Below, in pieces: positions 20,823-30,370 of a DNA stretch of 64,000 nt. The DNA lies in assembly GCA_934320895.1 (NCBI GenBank), contig CAKRFY010000010.1:22886-86885 (forward strand), in the 5' to 3' direction. How positions within the stretch are numbered: the first letter of the stretch is position 1; the number at the start of each line of letters is the position of its first letter. The notes under the pieces were generated by a model. That model was not told the origin of the DNA. It saw nothing but the letters and a program-made list of their open reading frames with translations, and did not search any database. The position numbers and the translations under genes were made by a program. This DNA comes from an uncultured Lachnospiraceae bacterium (GTDB taxonomy: Bacteria > Bacillota > Clostridia > Lachnospirales > Lachnospiraceae).

Positions 20823-21017
20823 TAGTGACTAGTAAAAAAATAAAAATAATATATTATGTGCTATTTTATATAAGAAATGTATATTTTATGTAAATGCAAA
20901 AGTATATATGGCAAATAGTTAATGATATAAACTATTACAATTATTTTTAGTGTTTAAATATGAATTTATTTTATTAAAATGGGAAATCTTATCATTAGCA
21001 AATATTGATTTATCAAG
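20823..21017. other. AT-rich divergent intergenic region between pyrB and eno
   Basis: Part of a 369-base gap. It is very AT-rich and holds a short dyad AATAGTT-N9-AACTATT near 20925-20947. No ORF with a ribosome binding site and no RNA gene was seen. The right end carries the eno promoter and operator described separately. Confidence 0.5.
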
Positions 21018-21039
21018 TAAGTTAGTGTAAACTAACTTA
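21005..21039 (+). promoter_or_regulatory. Candidate eno promoter overlapped by a perfect palindrome
   Basis: TTGATT (21005-21010) and TAAACT (21028-21033) are 17 bases apart. The palindrome TAAGTTAG-TGTAAA-CTAACTTA (21018-21039) covers the -10 box. The half-sites AAGTTAG and CTAAC with a 6-base gap recur at 32156-32173, so a shared regulator is plausible. Confidence 0.5.
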
Positions 21040-21045
21040 GAAAGA

Positions 21046-21074
21046 ACTTATATCAGGCGTACATGAATATAAGT
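21046..21074 (+). other. Hairpin in the eno leader
   Basis: ACTTATAT and ATATAAGT form a perfect 8-base stem with a 13-base loop, downstream of the candidate promoter and about 60 bases before the eno ATG. Confidence 0.4.
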
Positions 21075-21076
21075 AA

Positions 21077-22429
<1,353 letters not shown>

Positions 22430-22474
22430 TTAAAATCCACTCTTGAAAAAATAAAATAAAAGTAATAAGATATG

Positions 22475-22512
22475 CAAGGGCAAAAATACGATTTTTGCTC
22501 TTGTTTGTCTTT
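22475..22512 (+). terminator. Terminator after eno
   Basis: CAAGGGCAAAAA and TTTTTGCTCTTG form a stem with a 5-base loop followed by TTTGTCTTT. Confidence 0.8.
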
Positions 22513-22559
22513 ATGGGATTATTAAATCTTTGATCTTATATATTTTTGAAAGGATTTTG

Positions 22560-23936
22560 ATGAAAATGAGTGATGTTGCAGTTAAAAAAAATAAACAGAT
22601 GGATATGCTTAACGGAAGTCTGATAGATAAGATACTGATATTTGCCATTCCTATTGCTTTAAGTAGCATTTTACAACAGATGTTCAATGCTGTTGATGTG
22701 GCAGTAGTGGGAAGATTTGCAAGTAGTACAGCTCAGGCGGCAGTTGGTGGAAACGGAGCATTGATAAATTTGTTATTAAACCTTTTTATAGGAATTTCCG
22801 TTGGTGCTAATGTTGTTATTGCAAAATATATAGGGCAGGGAAGAACTAATAAAATAAAAGGTGCCGTACATACGGCAATGCTTATCGCTTTATTTAGCGG
22901 GGTTATATTACTTGTTCTTGGTATTTCGGTAGCTAAGCCAGTATTAGAACTTATGGGAACACCATACGATGTAATAGATCAAGCGGTACTGTATCTTCGG
23001 ATATATTTTGCAGGAATGCCGTTTATAATGGTTTATAACTTTGGAGCTTCTATCCTACGAAGTATAGGTGACACAAAGAGACCACTTATATGTCTTGTCG
23101 TTGCAGGTATTACAAATGCAATAATAAATCTTACACTGGTAATAGTTTTTCATATGGGCGTTGCAGGTGTTGGAATCGGCACTGTTATCTCTAACATGAT
23201 AAGTTCTTCAATGGTAATATATTTTCTTGTGAAGGAAAAAGATCCTATAAAACTTTATCCAAAGGAGCTTAAGATACACAAGATAGAATTGATAAGGATG
23301 TTAAAGATAGGTATTCCGGCTGGACTTCAGTCAATGGTATTTTCTTTTGCAAATGTATTTATTCAGGCAGAATTAAATAAATATGGTTCAGATGCAGTCG
23401 CAGGTTCTGCAGCAGGACTCAATTATGAATATATAGCATATTTTATGATCTCGGCTTTTAATCAGGCAACAATGACATTTACAAGCCAGAATTTTGGAGC
23501 AAAAAAGTATGACAGATGCAAAAAGATATACAGAATAACAATGACACTGGCAATAGTCATTACTATAATAATGTGTAGTTGTTTTCTAGTATGGAAAGGA
23601 TTTTTTATAGGAATATTTACATCAAAACCACAAGTGGCACATTATGCGGCTGTCAGGATGATGCGACTTTTAAGTTTCTATTTTCTTATCCCTACATATG
23701 AGATAGCAGGTTCGACATTAAGAGGAATGGGATATTCAATGACGCCTGCTGTTATAACGGTATTTGGAACATGTGTTTTCAGACTTGCATGGATATATAC
23801 CGTATGTAGAAAATTTAAAGGTTTTGAAGTCCTTATGAATGTTTATCCGGTTTCATGGGTGATAACTGGAGCACTTGTTCTTATAAGTTATTATGTAATA
23901 AGACGAAAAGTTTTTCAAAATAATGTGAAACATTAA
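22560..23936 (+). CDS. MATE family multidrug/metabolite exporter
   Basis: 458 residues with about twelve hydrophobic segments in two repeated halves. The N-terminal part (IALSSILQQMFNAVDVAVVGRF) and the IRRSIGDTKRP-type cytoplasmic loop (here LRSIGDTKRP) are typical of MATE proteins such as MepA/NorM, which exchange cations for toxic organic compounds. ATG 22560 is preferred behind AAAGGA; the TTG at 22530 would add ten residues with no support. The gene is convergent with the lysR gene. No substrate can be assigned. Confidence 0.9.
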   Translation: MKMSDVAVKKNKQMDMLNGSLIDKILIFAIPIALSSILQQMFNAVDVAVVGRFASSTAQAAVGGNGALINLLLNLFIGISVGANVVIAKYIGQGRTNKIKGAVHTAMLIALFSGVILLVLGISVAKPVLELMGTPYDVIDQAVLYLRIYFAGMPFIMVYNFGASILRSIGDTKRPLICLVVAGITNAIINLTLVIVFHMGVAGVGIGTVISNMISSSMVIYFLVKEKDPIKLYPKELKIHKIELIRMLKIGIPAGLQSMVFSFANVFIQAELNKYGSDAVAGSAAGLNYEYIAYFMISAFNQATMTFTSQNFGAKKYDRCKKIYRITMTLAIVITIIMCSCFLVWKGFFIGIFTSKPQVAHYAAVRMMRLLSFYFLIPTYEIAGSTLRGMGYSMTPAVITVFGTCVFRLAWIYTVCRKFKGFEVLMNVYPVSWVITGALVLISYYVIRRKVFQNNVKH

Positions 23937-23955
23937 TGATTTAATTTTCGTTGTA

Positions 23956-24008
23956 CTAGTGTATTACCCTGCGTTATTTAGCTGAAAGTCAGTGATACAG
24001 TACACTAG
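23956..24008. terminator. Dyad between the convergent MATE and lysR genes
   Basis: CTAGTGTA (23956-23963) and TACACTAG (24001-24008) form an 8-base stem with a long loop. It covers the lysR stop codon. No strong T run follows, so a terminator role is only suggestive. Confidence 0.35.
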
Positions 24009-24871
24009 CGGTATTTTAAATACTCAATAAATTTTTTCGTTGCCAGTGAAGCATTTTTACTGCTTCTAAGTGCAAGTCCGATCTGTCTTTTTGCGGGAAT
24101 ATCAAGTGGTCTTGTCACTATATTAAAAGGTTTTTTCTGTAAAATAAGTTCGGGAAGGATACTTACTCCAAGCCCATGTTCGACCATTGACATTATTGCG
24201 TAATCATCCCATGTTGTGAACTGCGTATTTGGAATAATGTTATTCTCTTTGAAAATAGCCGAAATCTCAGTGTTTTTATCTTTTTCGAGCAACATAAAAG
24301 GTTCCTTTGAAAGTTCTTTCAAAGGAACTTTTTCATATTTGAGAAGTGGATGTTTTTTAGGAAGGATAGCAAGAAAAGAGTCTTCCTCCAAAAAAATTGT
24401 TTCAATACCTGCTATAGCGGGCAGACAAATAAAACCACAGTCCACACGTCCGTCTACGATCCAGCTCTCTATTTCATCATAATCACCAATAAGAAGTTCA
24501 TATTCAATATTAGGATAATCTTTTTTAAATTCTTTTATGATATTTGGCAGCCAGTAAGTGGCGACACTTGAGAAAGTGCCTATTCTTATAATACCTGAAG
24601 AAAGATTATTCAAATTGTCGGCTTCTATCTGTAATCTTTCAAAATCATCACATAATCTTTTGGCAAAAGGAAGAAGTCTAAGACCATCCGATGTGAGTTT
24701 TACACCAGAATGGTCTCTTTCAAGAAGACACATATTCCATTCTTTTTCCAAATCACCTATCATTCTGCTAATGCCTGACTGGGAGTAATTTAATACCTCA
24801 GATGCTTTTGTAAAGCTTCCATATTCGACTGTTTTAACAAATGACATGTATTTTTGAATATTCATTTCCAT
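24005..24871 (-). CDS. LysR family transcriptional regulator
   Basis: 288 residues. The winged helix-turn-helix lies at about 1-60 (GSFTKASEVLNYSQSGISRMIGDLE), followed by a periplasmic-binding-protein-like effector domain starting at about 90 (GIIRIGTFSSVATYWLP). LysR proteins often control a divergent neighbour, but the gene upstream on the same side (24973-25407) runs in the same direction, so the target is unclear. The MATE gene is convergent. Two ATGs at 24871 and 24865 are possible starts. Confidence 0.93.
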   Translation of the reverse strand: MEMNIQKYMSFVKTVEYGSFTKASEVLNYSQSGISRMIGDLEKEWNMCLLERDHSGVKLTSDGLRLLPFAKRLCDDFERLQIEADNLNNLSSGIIRIGTFSSVATYWLPNIIKEFKKDYPNIEYELLIGDYDEIESWIVDGRVDCGFICLPAIAGIETIFLEEDSFLAILPKKHPLLKYEKVPLKELSKEPFMLLEKDKNTEISAIFKENNIIPNTQFTTWDDYAIMSMVEHGLGVSILPELILQKKPFNIVTRPLDIPAKRQIGLALRSSKNASLATKKFIEYLKYR

Positions 24872-24972
24872 AATGCTGCTTCTCCGTTCACATTTATCCT
24901 ATAATAAACTTTTAGTCATAAATAAATATATATTTCGGAGAGAATATTTGTCAAGTTGAAATCAATGATACA

Positions 24973-25407
24973 TTAGACATATAATTCAAGCTCATGAAGA
25001 AAATCTTCTTCTATTGCGACAAGGTCGTGTGCAATCTTAAGACTTATCTTATCGGCATCAGAATATTCGTTTATATGTCTGCTGATAGTTTCTATTCCCA
25101 TATTACAGCCTTTCATCATTATTTTTGCTATCTGTTCATCATCGTTATTTACAAGAAGTTTTATATCAGTAGATATTTTTGCAAAAAGATCAGCTACAGG
25201 TATAGGATCTTCTTCATCAGAGTTATTTTTAATAAGTTCTTCATGACTTTTTTCACCAAGATTTACATGTTTATCATTATATTTATTCAACATGGCTTTC
25301 ATGTCATTGTTATGGACATATGGTATTACCTGCTTGATACTGTTGGTTGCCATTTTACATCCTGAATTGCAGCTTTTTAATAATTTTATAGTGTTACTTT
25401 TTTCCAT
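24973..25407 (-). CDS. Small helical-bundle protein, possibly ferritin-like (144 aa)
   Basis: 144 residues predicted to be almost entirely helical. The pattern (SCNSGCKMATNSIKQV, then a DKHVNLGEKSHEEL helix, and a final AHDLVAIEEDFLHELE) recalls four-helix DUF2383/ferritin-like proteins, with several His and Glu placed to bind metal, but the match is by eye only. ATG 25407 follows AAAGGAGGA. It is divergent from the metal permease operon, with whose promoter it shares a 220-base gap; a link to metal handling is an inference. Confidence 0.6.
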   Translation of the reverse strand: MEKSNTIKLLKSCNSGCKMATNSIKQVIPYVHNNDMKAMLNKYNDKHVNLGEKSHEELIKNNSDEEDPIPVADLFAKISTDIKLLVNNDDEQIAKIMMKGCNMGIETISRHINEYSDADKISLKIAHDLVAIEEDFLHELELYV

Positions 25408-25523
25408 GATTGTTCCTCCTTTTAAACGCAATCTGCCAGATTTTTGTCATGTATCTACAATAATATTATGACTTGTTTTTGGAGCTGTTATACACTAGAT
25501 GATATTTACCAAAATTATTAGTC

Positions 25524-25551
25524 TTGACATATATGAAAAAAAGTGTATCAT
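25524..25551 (+). promoter_or_regulatory. Promoter of the permease-fur operon
   Basis: TTGACA (25524-25529) and TATCAT (25546-25551) are 16 bases apart. Transcription would start near 25558, inside the twin operator. Confidence 0.6.
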
Positions 25552-25557
25552 ATAAAA

Positions 25558-25589
25558 TGCAACTTAGTTGCAAATGCAAATTGTTTGCA
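25558..25589 (+). promoter_or_regulatory. Twin 6-3-6 inverted-repeat operator (likely Fur-family)
   Basis: TGCAACTTAGTTGCA (25558-25572) and TGCAAATTGTTTGCA (25575-25589) are both perfect inverted repeats of the form TGCAAM-N3-KTTGCA, 17 bases apart start to start. They overlap the predicted transcription start of an operon that encodes a Fur-family regulator, which suggests autoregulation. Confidence 0.65.
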
Positions 25590-25630
25590 ATTTAGCAATT
25601 AGATTCAAAATATAGAAAAGGGGATTATTA

Positions 25631-26485
25631 ATGTTTGAAGTAATAGAAGATACGCTTATTGACGGAGTTAAACTTATACCGTTTTTATTTATCACATATC
25701 TTTTTATGGAAATTCTTGAACATAAAATGAACAATAATGTACGTGAAAAGATTGCAAAAGCTGGAAAATCTGGTCCAGTGTGGGGAGGCATATTAGGTGT
25801 GCTTCCGCAATGTGGTTTCTCAACTGCTGCAGCCAGTCTTTATTCAGGTGGAATTATAACAGTTGGAACACTTATTGCAGTATTTATGTCAACTTCAGAT
25901 GAGATGTTGCCCATTCTCATATCAAGAGCAGTTGGCGCAGAAACTATTTTCAAGATACTTGCAGTTAAAGTTGTGATAGCAGTTATTTCAGGTTTTGTAG
26001 CAGAATATGTATATACAAAGATATTTTTAAAGAAAGAAAGAGAGCCGGATATTCATGTAGTATGCGAAGAGGAGCATTGCCATTGTGAAGATGGAACTGT
26101 TGTTTCTGCTTTAAAACATACAGTGAAAATTGCTATTTATATTATACTGATATCATTTATACTAAATGTCATAACTCACTTTTGGGGCATAGAGAATGTT
26201 AAAAGTCTGTTTTCTGCAGTGCCGGTACTTGAGCACATGTTATCAGCCCTTATAGGTCTTATTCCAAACTGTGCCTCATCTGTCGTTATCACAGAATTTT
26301 ATCTCGATGGAGTTATAGGTGCCGGTGCTATGATGGCAGGACTTCTGGTTAATGCGGGTGTGGGTATGCTTGTACTGTTTAGATTAAACAGACATGTAAA
26401 ACAAAATTTTAGTATTGTTGGAGTGATGTATCTTCTCGGAGTATTCTGGGGAGTGCTTATACAGATTTTAGGGATAACATTTTAA
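25631..26485 (+). CDS. ArsP_2-type heavy-metal permease
   Basis: 284 residues with about eight to ten hydrophobic segments. The pairs VLPQCGFSTAAAS and LIPNCASSVVITEF in the two halves are typical of the ArsP_2 (PF11449) permease family, often labelled arsenic or manganese exporter. A central loop of about residues 135-160 is rich in Cys and His (VVCEEEHCHCED), which suggests metal binding. It starts with AAAGGGG upstream. The next gene, 33 bases on, encodes a Fur-family regulator, so export of a transition metal under that regulator is likely; the metal is not identified. Confidence 0.8.
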   Translation: MFEVIEDTLIDGVKLIPFLFITYLFMEILEHKMNNNVREKIAKAGKSGPVWGGILGVLPQCGFSTAAASLYSGGIITVGTLIAVFMSTSDEMLPILISRAVGAETIFKILAVKVVIAVISGFVAEYVYTKIFLKKEREPDIHVVCEEEHCHCEDGTVVSALKHTVKIAIYIILISFILNVITHFWGIENVKSLFSAVPVLEHMLSALIGLIPNCASSVVITEFYLDGVIGAGAMMAGLLVNAGVGMLVLFRLNRHVKQNFSIVGVMYLLGVFWGVLIQILGITF

Positions 26486-26518
26486 ATGACATAATTATTA
26501 TTAGGAAAAGAGGAAAAT

Positions 26519-26926
26519 ATGCAGGGATATTCAACACCAAGCAGAAAAAGGATACTGGAGTATCTTGAAAAGAATAAGAATAGAACAGTAACAGCGGCAG
26601 ATATTGAAAATTATCTTATTGAAAAGGAGTGTGCTGTAAATAAAACTACAATATACAGATTTCTTGAAAAACTAATATTAGAAAAAAAAGTAGTAAAGTA
26701 TGTTGCTGAAAAAGGTAAACAGGCAACATACCAGTATATTGAAGATGGGCATCACTGTGAAGAGCATCTTCATCTTCAATGTACAAAATGTGGCAGGATA
26801 TTTCATCTTGAGTGTAATTTTATGGATGAGATTGCAGACCATATACAGAGAGAGCATGGTTTTTATATAGAGTGTAAGAAATCTATAATATATGGAATTT
26901 GCAAAGATTGTGTCGAAAAACAATAA
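26519..26926 (+). CDS. Fur-family metal-responsive regulator
   Basis: 135 residues. The N-terminal winged helix (AVNKTTIYRFLEKL) is followed by the metal-binding dimer domain with HHCEEHLHLQCTKCGRIFHLEC and a final CKDC, giving the two CxxC pairs of the structural zinc site. Whether it is Zur, Fur or PerR cannot be decided; the co-transcribed permease and the His-rich stretch favour a zinc, manganese or iron sensor. It probably binds the twin operator upstream of its own operon. ATG 26519 follows GAGGA. Confidence 0.88.
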   Translation: MQGYSTPSRKRILEYLEKNKNRTVTAADIENYLIEKECAVNKTTIYRFLEKLILEKKVVKYVAEKGKQATYQYIEDGHHCEEHLHLQCTKCGRIFHLECNFMDEIADHIQREHGFYIECKKSIIYGICKDCVEKQ

Positions 26927-26931
26927 AATGC

Positions 26932-26960
26932 TTGCAAAATATATTTTTTTATGATATAAT
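26932..26960 (+). promoter_or_regulatory. Promoter of the DUF2798 gene
   Basis: TTGCAA (26932-26937) and TATAAT (26955-26960) are 17 bases apart, so transcription would start near 26967 and give a leader of about 130 bases before the ATG at 27097. The -35 box overlaps the end of the fur-type gene region. Confidence 0.65.
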
Positions 26961-26979
26961 CTCATCCGTTGTAAAAACT

Positions 26980-27066
26980 GCATAAAATTCTTTGGTAAAA
27001 AATTGGAAACGACACATGTGTGAATTATCACCTGATTAACGAACAACACACATGTATTTTTTATGC
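26980..27066 (+). ncRNA. Structured leader RNA of the DUF2798 gene (candidate riboswitch or attenuator)
   Basis: Outer arms GCATAAAA (26980-26987) and TTTTATGC (27059-27066) pair perfectly. Inside, ACATGTGTG (27014-27022) and CACACATGT (27047-27055) form a 9-base hairpin that is followed at once by a run of six T. The inner hairpin plus the T run is a terminator, and the outer stem would hide the T run. That competition is the usual logic of a regulated leader. I did not recognise a known riboswitch class. Confidence 0.5.
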
Positions 27067-27096
27067 CCATTTTTAAGAAAAAGGAGATATTTAATC

Positions 27097-27585
27097 ATGC
27101 AGAGAACTAAACTTCAAAACTTTATTTTTACTATTATCATGGCGTTTGTTATGGTTTATGGAATGGTATGCTATAATATTGCAATTGACAAAGGTGGCAT
27201 GAGCAATGAAATATTTTTGTTAGCATTTCACGAAATGCCAATAATGTGGCCCATTGCTGTTATTCTTGAAATGTTTGTTTTTGAAAAACTTTCAATAAAA
27301 CTAGCTTTTAGATTTGTAACGCCTGGAAAGGATAATGGATTTATGGTGACTGTGGCAATATCTTCAATGATAGTTGCACTTATGTGTCCTACAATGAGTC
27401 TTATAGCCACAGTATTGTTTGCACATCCTGGATCAGAAGTTGTTGCTGTATGGCTTCAGAAATACATATTAAATTTCCCAATGGCATTCTTCTGGCAGAC
27501 ATTTATCGCAGGACCTTTTGTAAGAAATTTATTTAAGATATTTGAGTCCGATAAAAGATTGGAAAGCGAAGAACAAATGGTATGA
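27097..27585 (+). CDS. DUF2798 family membrane protein
   Basis: 162 residues with four hydrophobic segments. The FMVYGMVCYN and FHEMPIMWPIA motifs and the pattern of a C-terminal GPFVRNLF match the DUF2798 family, whose function is unknown. ATG 27097 follows AAAAAGGAGA; the frame is open from 27052 but the earlier ATG falls inside the leader hairpin. It has its own promoter and structured leader, so its expression seems to be controlled after transcription starts. Confidence 0.8.
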   Translation: MQRTKLQNFIFTIIMAFVMVYGMVCYNIAIDKGGMSNEIFLLAFHEMPIMWPIAVILEMFVFEKLSIKLAFRFVTPGKDNGFMVTVAISSMIVALMCPTMSLIATVLFAHPGSEVVAVWLQKYILNFPMAFFWQTFIAGPFVRNLFKIFESDKRLESEEQMV

Positions 27586-27646
27586 CATACAAGTTAGCAT
27601 AGTAATATAAATATATTTGTATGCAGACTGAATAAGATGATCAGAT

Positions 27647-27717
27647 AATAAGGGGCTGTCGCATTAAGCATTATCTATATATTGTATAGATAACGCTTCG
27701 TGCGATAATCCCTTATT
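27647..27717. repeat. Palindromic repeat family B, copy 2 (bidirectional terminator)
   Basis: AATAAGGG and CCCTTATT pair perfectly at the ends, with GTCGCATTAAGCA and CGCTTCGTGCGA inside and ATCTAT/ATAGAT at the top. It lies between the convergent DUF2798 and beta-helix genes, as copy 1 lies between convergent genes at 19201. Confidence 0.8.
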
Positions 27718-27746
27718 TTACATTTAAATGATCATGATCAGTCATG

Positions 27747-29021
27747 TTAAAAGAAATATTTATCGGGATAACTGTAATCATTATATCGTGTGTTTACAAT
27801 TATATATGGCACATCAATACCACTGATAATTTTATTTTGTGCTGCAATTGCTGTATATTCATTTTTGGTAATCTTGTTATATATTATAGGATATGTAGTT
27901 GCCGTATTTTCGTTCTTCCAAGGCATACACTGCATTACTCGTGGAATATTTTTGAAGGTACAACCAGTAATCTTAATATTCGAAACGCCACCACGCACTA
28001 AAATTGCTCTTAGTGTATTGCTTTTATCATATGATGTGTATTTTCCTTTATTGTTTTTACCAATATTTTCAAAACTTGTATTAGTTAAAGAGATTTTTTT
28101 CCAATTCATCATTTCTATGGCACCGCTTACACAGTTTTTTATAGAACAATTAGATATTGAAATATTTGTATGATATTTTTTAACAGAGTATTGGTGTGTG
28201 CCAATTGCTTTTTCAAGATTTGAAAAAGTACAATTTGTAATTTTTACATTCTGGTTTGCTGTGCAGTCATATTTACTCCAATCATGTGTAAACCCTTTTG
28301 TTTTTTTGTCAGGAGTATCAAGGTTGATAGCTTCGGATGTATGTCGTTTACTTGCTTTATAGCCTGTAAAGGTACAATTATTTACAATTACATTTTTAGA
28401 GGCATCCATTTCTATGAAGTGACCATATTTCATGTTTTTAAATGTGATACCATCTATAGTGATATTTTTATTGTGGCACATGACAAGACCAATACAGTTT
28501 TGACTGTCATTTCCTTTATAATCCTGATCGATAATTGCTGTTCCTTTTGAATATATCTTTATATTGTGAACACCGTTATATTTTCCATGAACACCCTTTT
28601 TTTTGGCTTTGGATGGTTCAAGCAATTCAAAAATGCCACCACTTGGCTGCATTTCTTTTGAGTTTGTTTTCATTGTCTTTTTGATTGTTACACCGTCTTT
28701 AAGTTCTAAAGTAACATTTGATGGAATATATAAAACATTTGATATCTTATATGTGCCTTTTTTAAGGACTAATTTTCCACCACCTTTTTTTTCGAGCATT
28801 TCCAGGTATGAACGTATAAGAAAATACTGTTTTGTAGCGGAATTGTATGCAGATGCATTTTTATAAGTTTCATTATAAGTAGATGAAGTTGGTGTAACAG
28901 TATAAGTCTTTGCGGCAGATGCTGTTTTTGAAACATAAAATGTTTTGGAATGTGATGTTATTGCTGTAGCAAAGAATACAGTGATTCCTGCGAGTATAAG
29001 TGATAATTTCATTTTTGACAT
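27747..29021 (-). CDS. Secreted right-handed beta-helix protein (pectate lyase/polygalacturonase-like fold)
   Basis: 424 residues. The signal peptide (LSLILAGITVFFATAITSHS) is followed by about ten repeats of the parallel beta-helix type, such as NITIDGITFKNMKYGHF, NVIVNNCTFTGYK and NISISNCSIKNC. Their spacing of about 22-28 residues is that of pectate lyases and GH28 polygalacturonases. Canonical GH28 catalytic Asp motifs (NTD, DD) were not seen, so a lyase-like or non-catalytic carbohydrate-binding role is possible. ATG 29021 is preferred behind GGAGGAAAA; the longer frame adds a segment with no ribosome binding site. It suits plant-polysaccharide or host-glycan use in the gut. Confidence 0.75.
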   Translation of the reverse strand: MSKMKLSLILAGITVFFATAITSHSKTFYVSKTASAAKTYTVTPTSSTYNETYKNASAYNSATKQYFLIRSYLEMLEKKGGGKLVLKKGTYKISNVLYIPSNVTLELKDGVTIKKTMKTNSKEMQPSGGIFELLEPSKAKKKGVHGKYNGVHNIKIYSKGTAIIDQDYKGNDSQNCIGLVMCHNKNITIDGITFKNMKYGHFIEMDASKNVIVNNCTFTGYKASKRHTSEAINLDTPDKKTKGFTHDWSKYDCTANQNVKITNCTFSNLEKAIGTHQYSVKKYHTNISISNCSIKNCVSGAIEMMNWKKISLTNTSFENIGKNNKGKYTSYDKSNTLRAILVRGGVSNIKITGCTFKNIPRVMQCMPWKNENTATTYPIIYNKITKNEYTAIAAQNKIISGIDVPYIIVNTRYNDYSYPDKYFF

Positions 29022-29221
29022 TATATTTTCCTCCGTTTTTATTTTTATTATAGATAAATATACAAAAATTTTCAAGAACTCATAAATTGAAAGTAAAAAA
29101 TAAGAAAATTTTAATAATATTTTCGACATAATATGTTATACTTCTAGTGTATTTAAAGTGTTATAGGGAAGTATTTTAAAGCGGAGCATAGGTTCTGCTT
29201 TTTGCGTAGGGAGGAAAATTT

Positions 29222-30166
29222 ATGAGAAACAGACATTTTAAACATCTGACATTGTTAAGTTTTATTATTGTACTTATTATTGTTATTGCAGATACGGCAA
29301 TTTGTGCCAGAAAAGAGATTACTCGAAAAAGCAAAAAAATTTCTTCAGTTATAAGTTCTGAAACAGACCATAAAAGTAATTCACATAAAAACAAGTCATC
29401 AAAGAAAAATAAAAAGATGATCAATACCGCTGGAAATACTGTTAAATCAAGATTTAATACACCAAGTGGATATACGAGAGATATTTCTAAAAATTCATTT
29501 GGAGAATTTTTAGAAAATTATCCATTGTATAAAAATGGGAAAAAGATTGTATTATATAATGGAAAATTAAGCAAACAGCAAAATGCCCATACAGCTGTTT
29601 TAAAAATGAAATTGACAGATGGAAATCTTCAACAGTGTGCAGACTCTGTTATCAGGCTTTATGCAGAATATTATTATAGTCAGAAAAAATATAACAAAAT
29701 AAAATTTCATTTGACAAATGGTTTTGAAGTAGCATTTTCAAAATGGATTCAGGGCATGAGAGTGAAAGTTGATGGAAATAAAACATATTGGGTAAAAAGC
29801 AAGAAACCAGATAGTTCATATAAAACGTTTGATGAGTATCTCAAATTTGTATTTACCTATGCCGGAACTTTCTCAATGGTTCAGGAATCAAAACCAATTT
29901 CTGAAAAAGACATACAGCCGGGTGATATTTTTATATACGGAGGTAGTCCAGGTCATGTGGAAATGGTTATGGATGTCTGTACAAATAAAAATGGAGATAA
30001 AGCTTTTTTACTTGGTCAGGGTTATATGCCAGCACAGCAGTTCCATATTCTTAAAAATCCGGCTGATAAACATAATCCATGGTATTATGTTTCTAAAATA
30101 AAATATCCGTTTAAAACCGCTGGTGTTACCTTTAAAAAAGGCACACTTATGAGACCGGCTTATTAA
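29222..30166 (+). CDS. DUF4846 domain secreted protein
   Basis: 314 residues. A signal sequence (about 8-28) leads into a lysine/serine-rich stretch to about 70, then a domain with NAHTAVLKMKLTDGNLQQCADSVIRLYAEYY, AFSKWIQGMRV, and PGDIFIYGGSPGHVEMVMDV, all characteristic of DUF4846. The SPGHVE segment and the conserved Asp/His pattern hint at a metal-dependent or peptidase-like fold, but no activity is established. The ATG at 29222 follows GGGAGG. It is divergent from the beta-helix gene, and both encode exported proteins. Confidence 0.85.
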   Translation: MRNRHFKHLTLLSFIIVLIIVIADTAICARKEITRKSKKISSVISSETDHKSNSHKNKSSKKNKKMINTAGNTVKSRFNTPSGYTRDISKNSFGEFLENYPLYKNGKKIVLYNGKLSKQQNAHTAVLKMKLTDGNLQQCADSVIRLYAEYYYSQKKYNKIKFHLTNGFEVAFSKWIQGMRVKVDGNKTYWVKSKKPDSSYKTFDEYLKFVFTYAGTFSMVQESKPISEKDIQPGDIFIYGGSPGHVEMVMDVCTNKNGDKAFLLGQGYMPAQQFHILKNPADKHNPWYYVSKIKYPFKTAGVTFKKGTLMRPAY

Positions 30167-30242
30167 CGAGTTCACAATTTTTTCACAAATTTAATCAGCA
30201 CTCGCACTTGACGACTGCCAAAGAAAGTGGTATAACACAATT

Positions 30243-30344
30243 GTATCAGAAAGATACCTAGTGATCACCAGGCGATTTCAAATTTTGCCTACAATTGCAG
30301 TGATACTAATATGGAAATATATTTCTATATTTGCAATTGCAAAT
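30243..30344 (+). other. Structured leader of the L25 gene
   Basis: Three elements follow one another: GTATC-AGAAA-GATAC (30243-30257), AGGCGA-N9-TTGCCT (30270-30290) and a 16-base palindrome ATTTGCAATTGCAAAT (30329-30344). The gap from the previous gene is 204 bases. No known ribosomal protein leader class was recognised. Confidence 0.4.
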
Positions 30345-30370
30345 TTTAATCGTTTTGGAGGAAAAGACAA

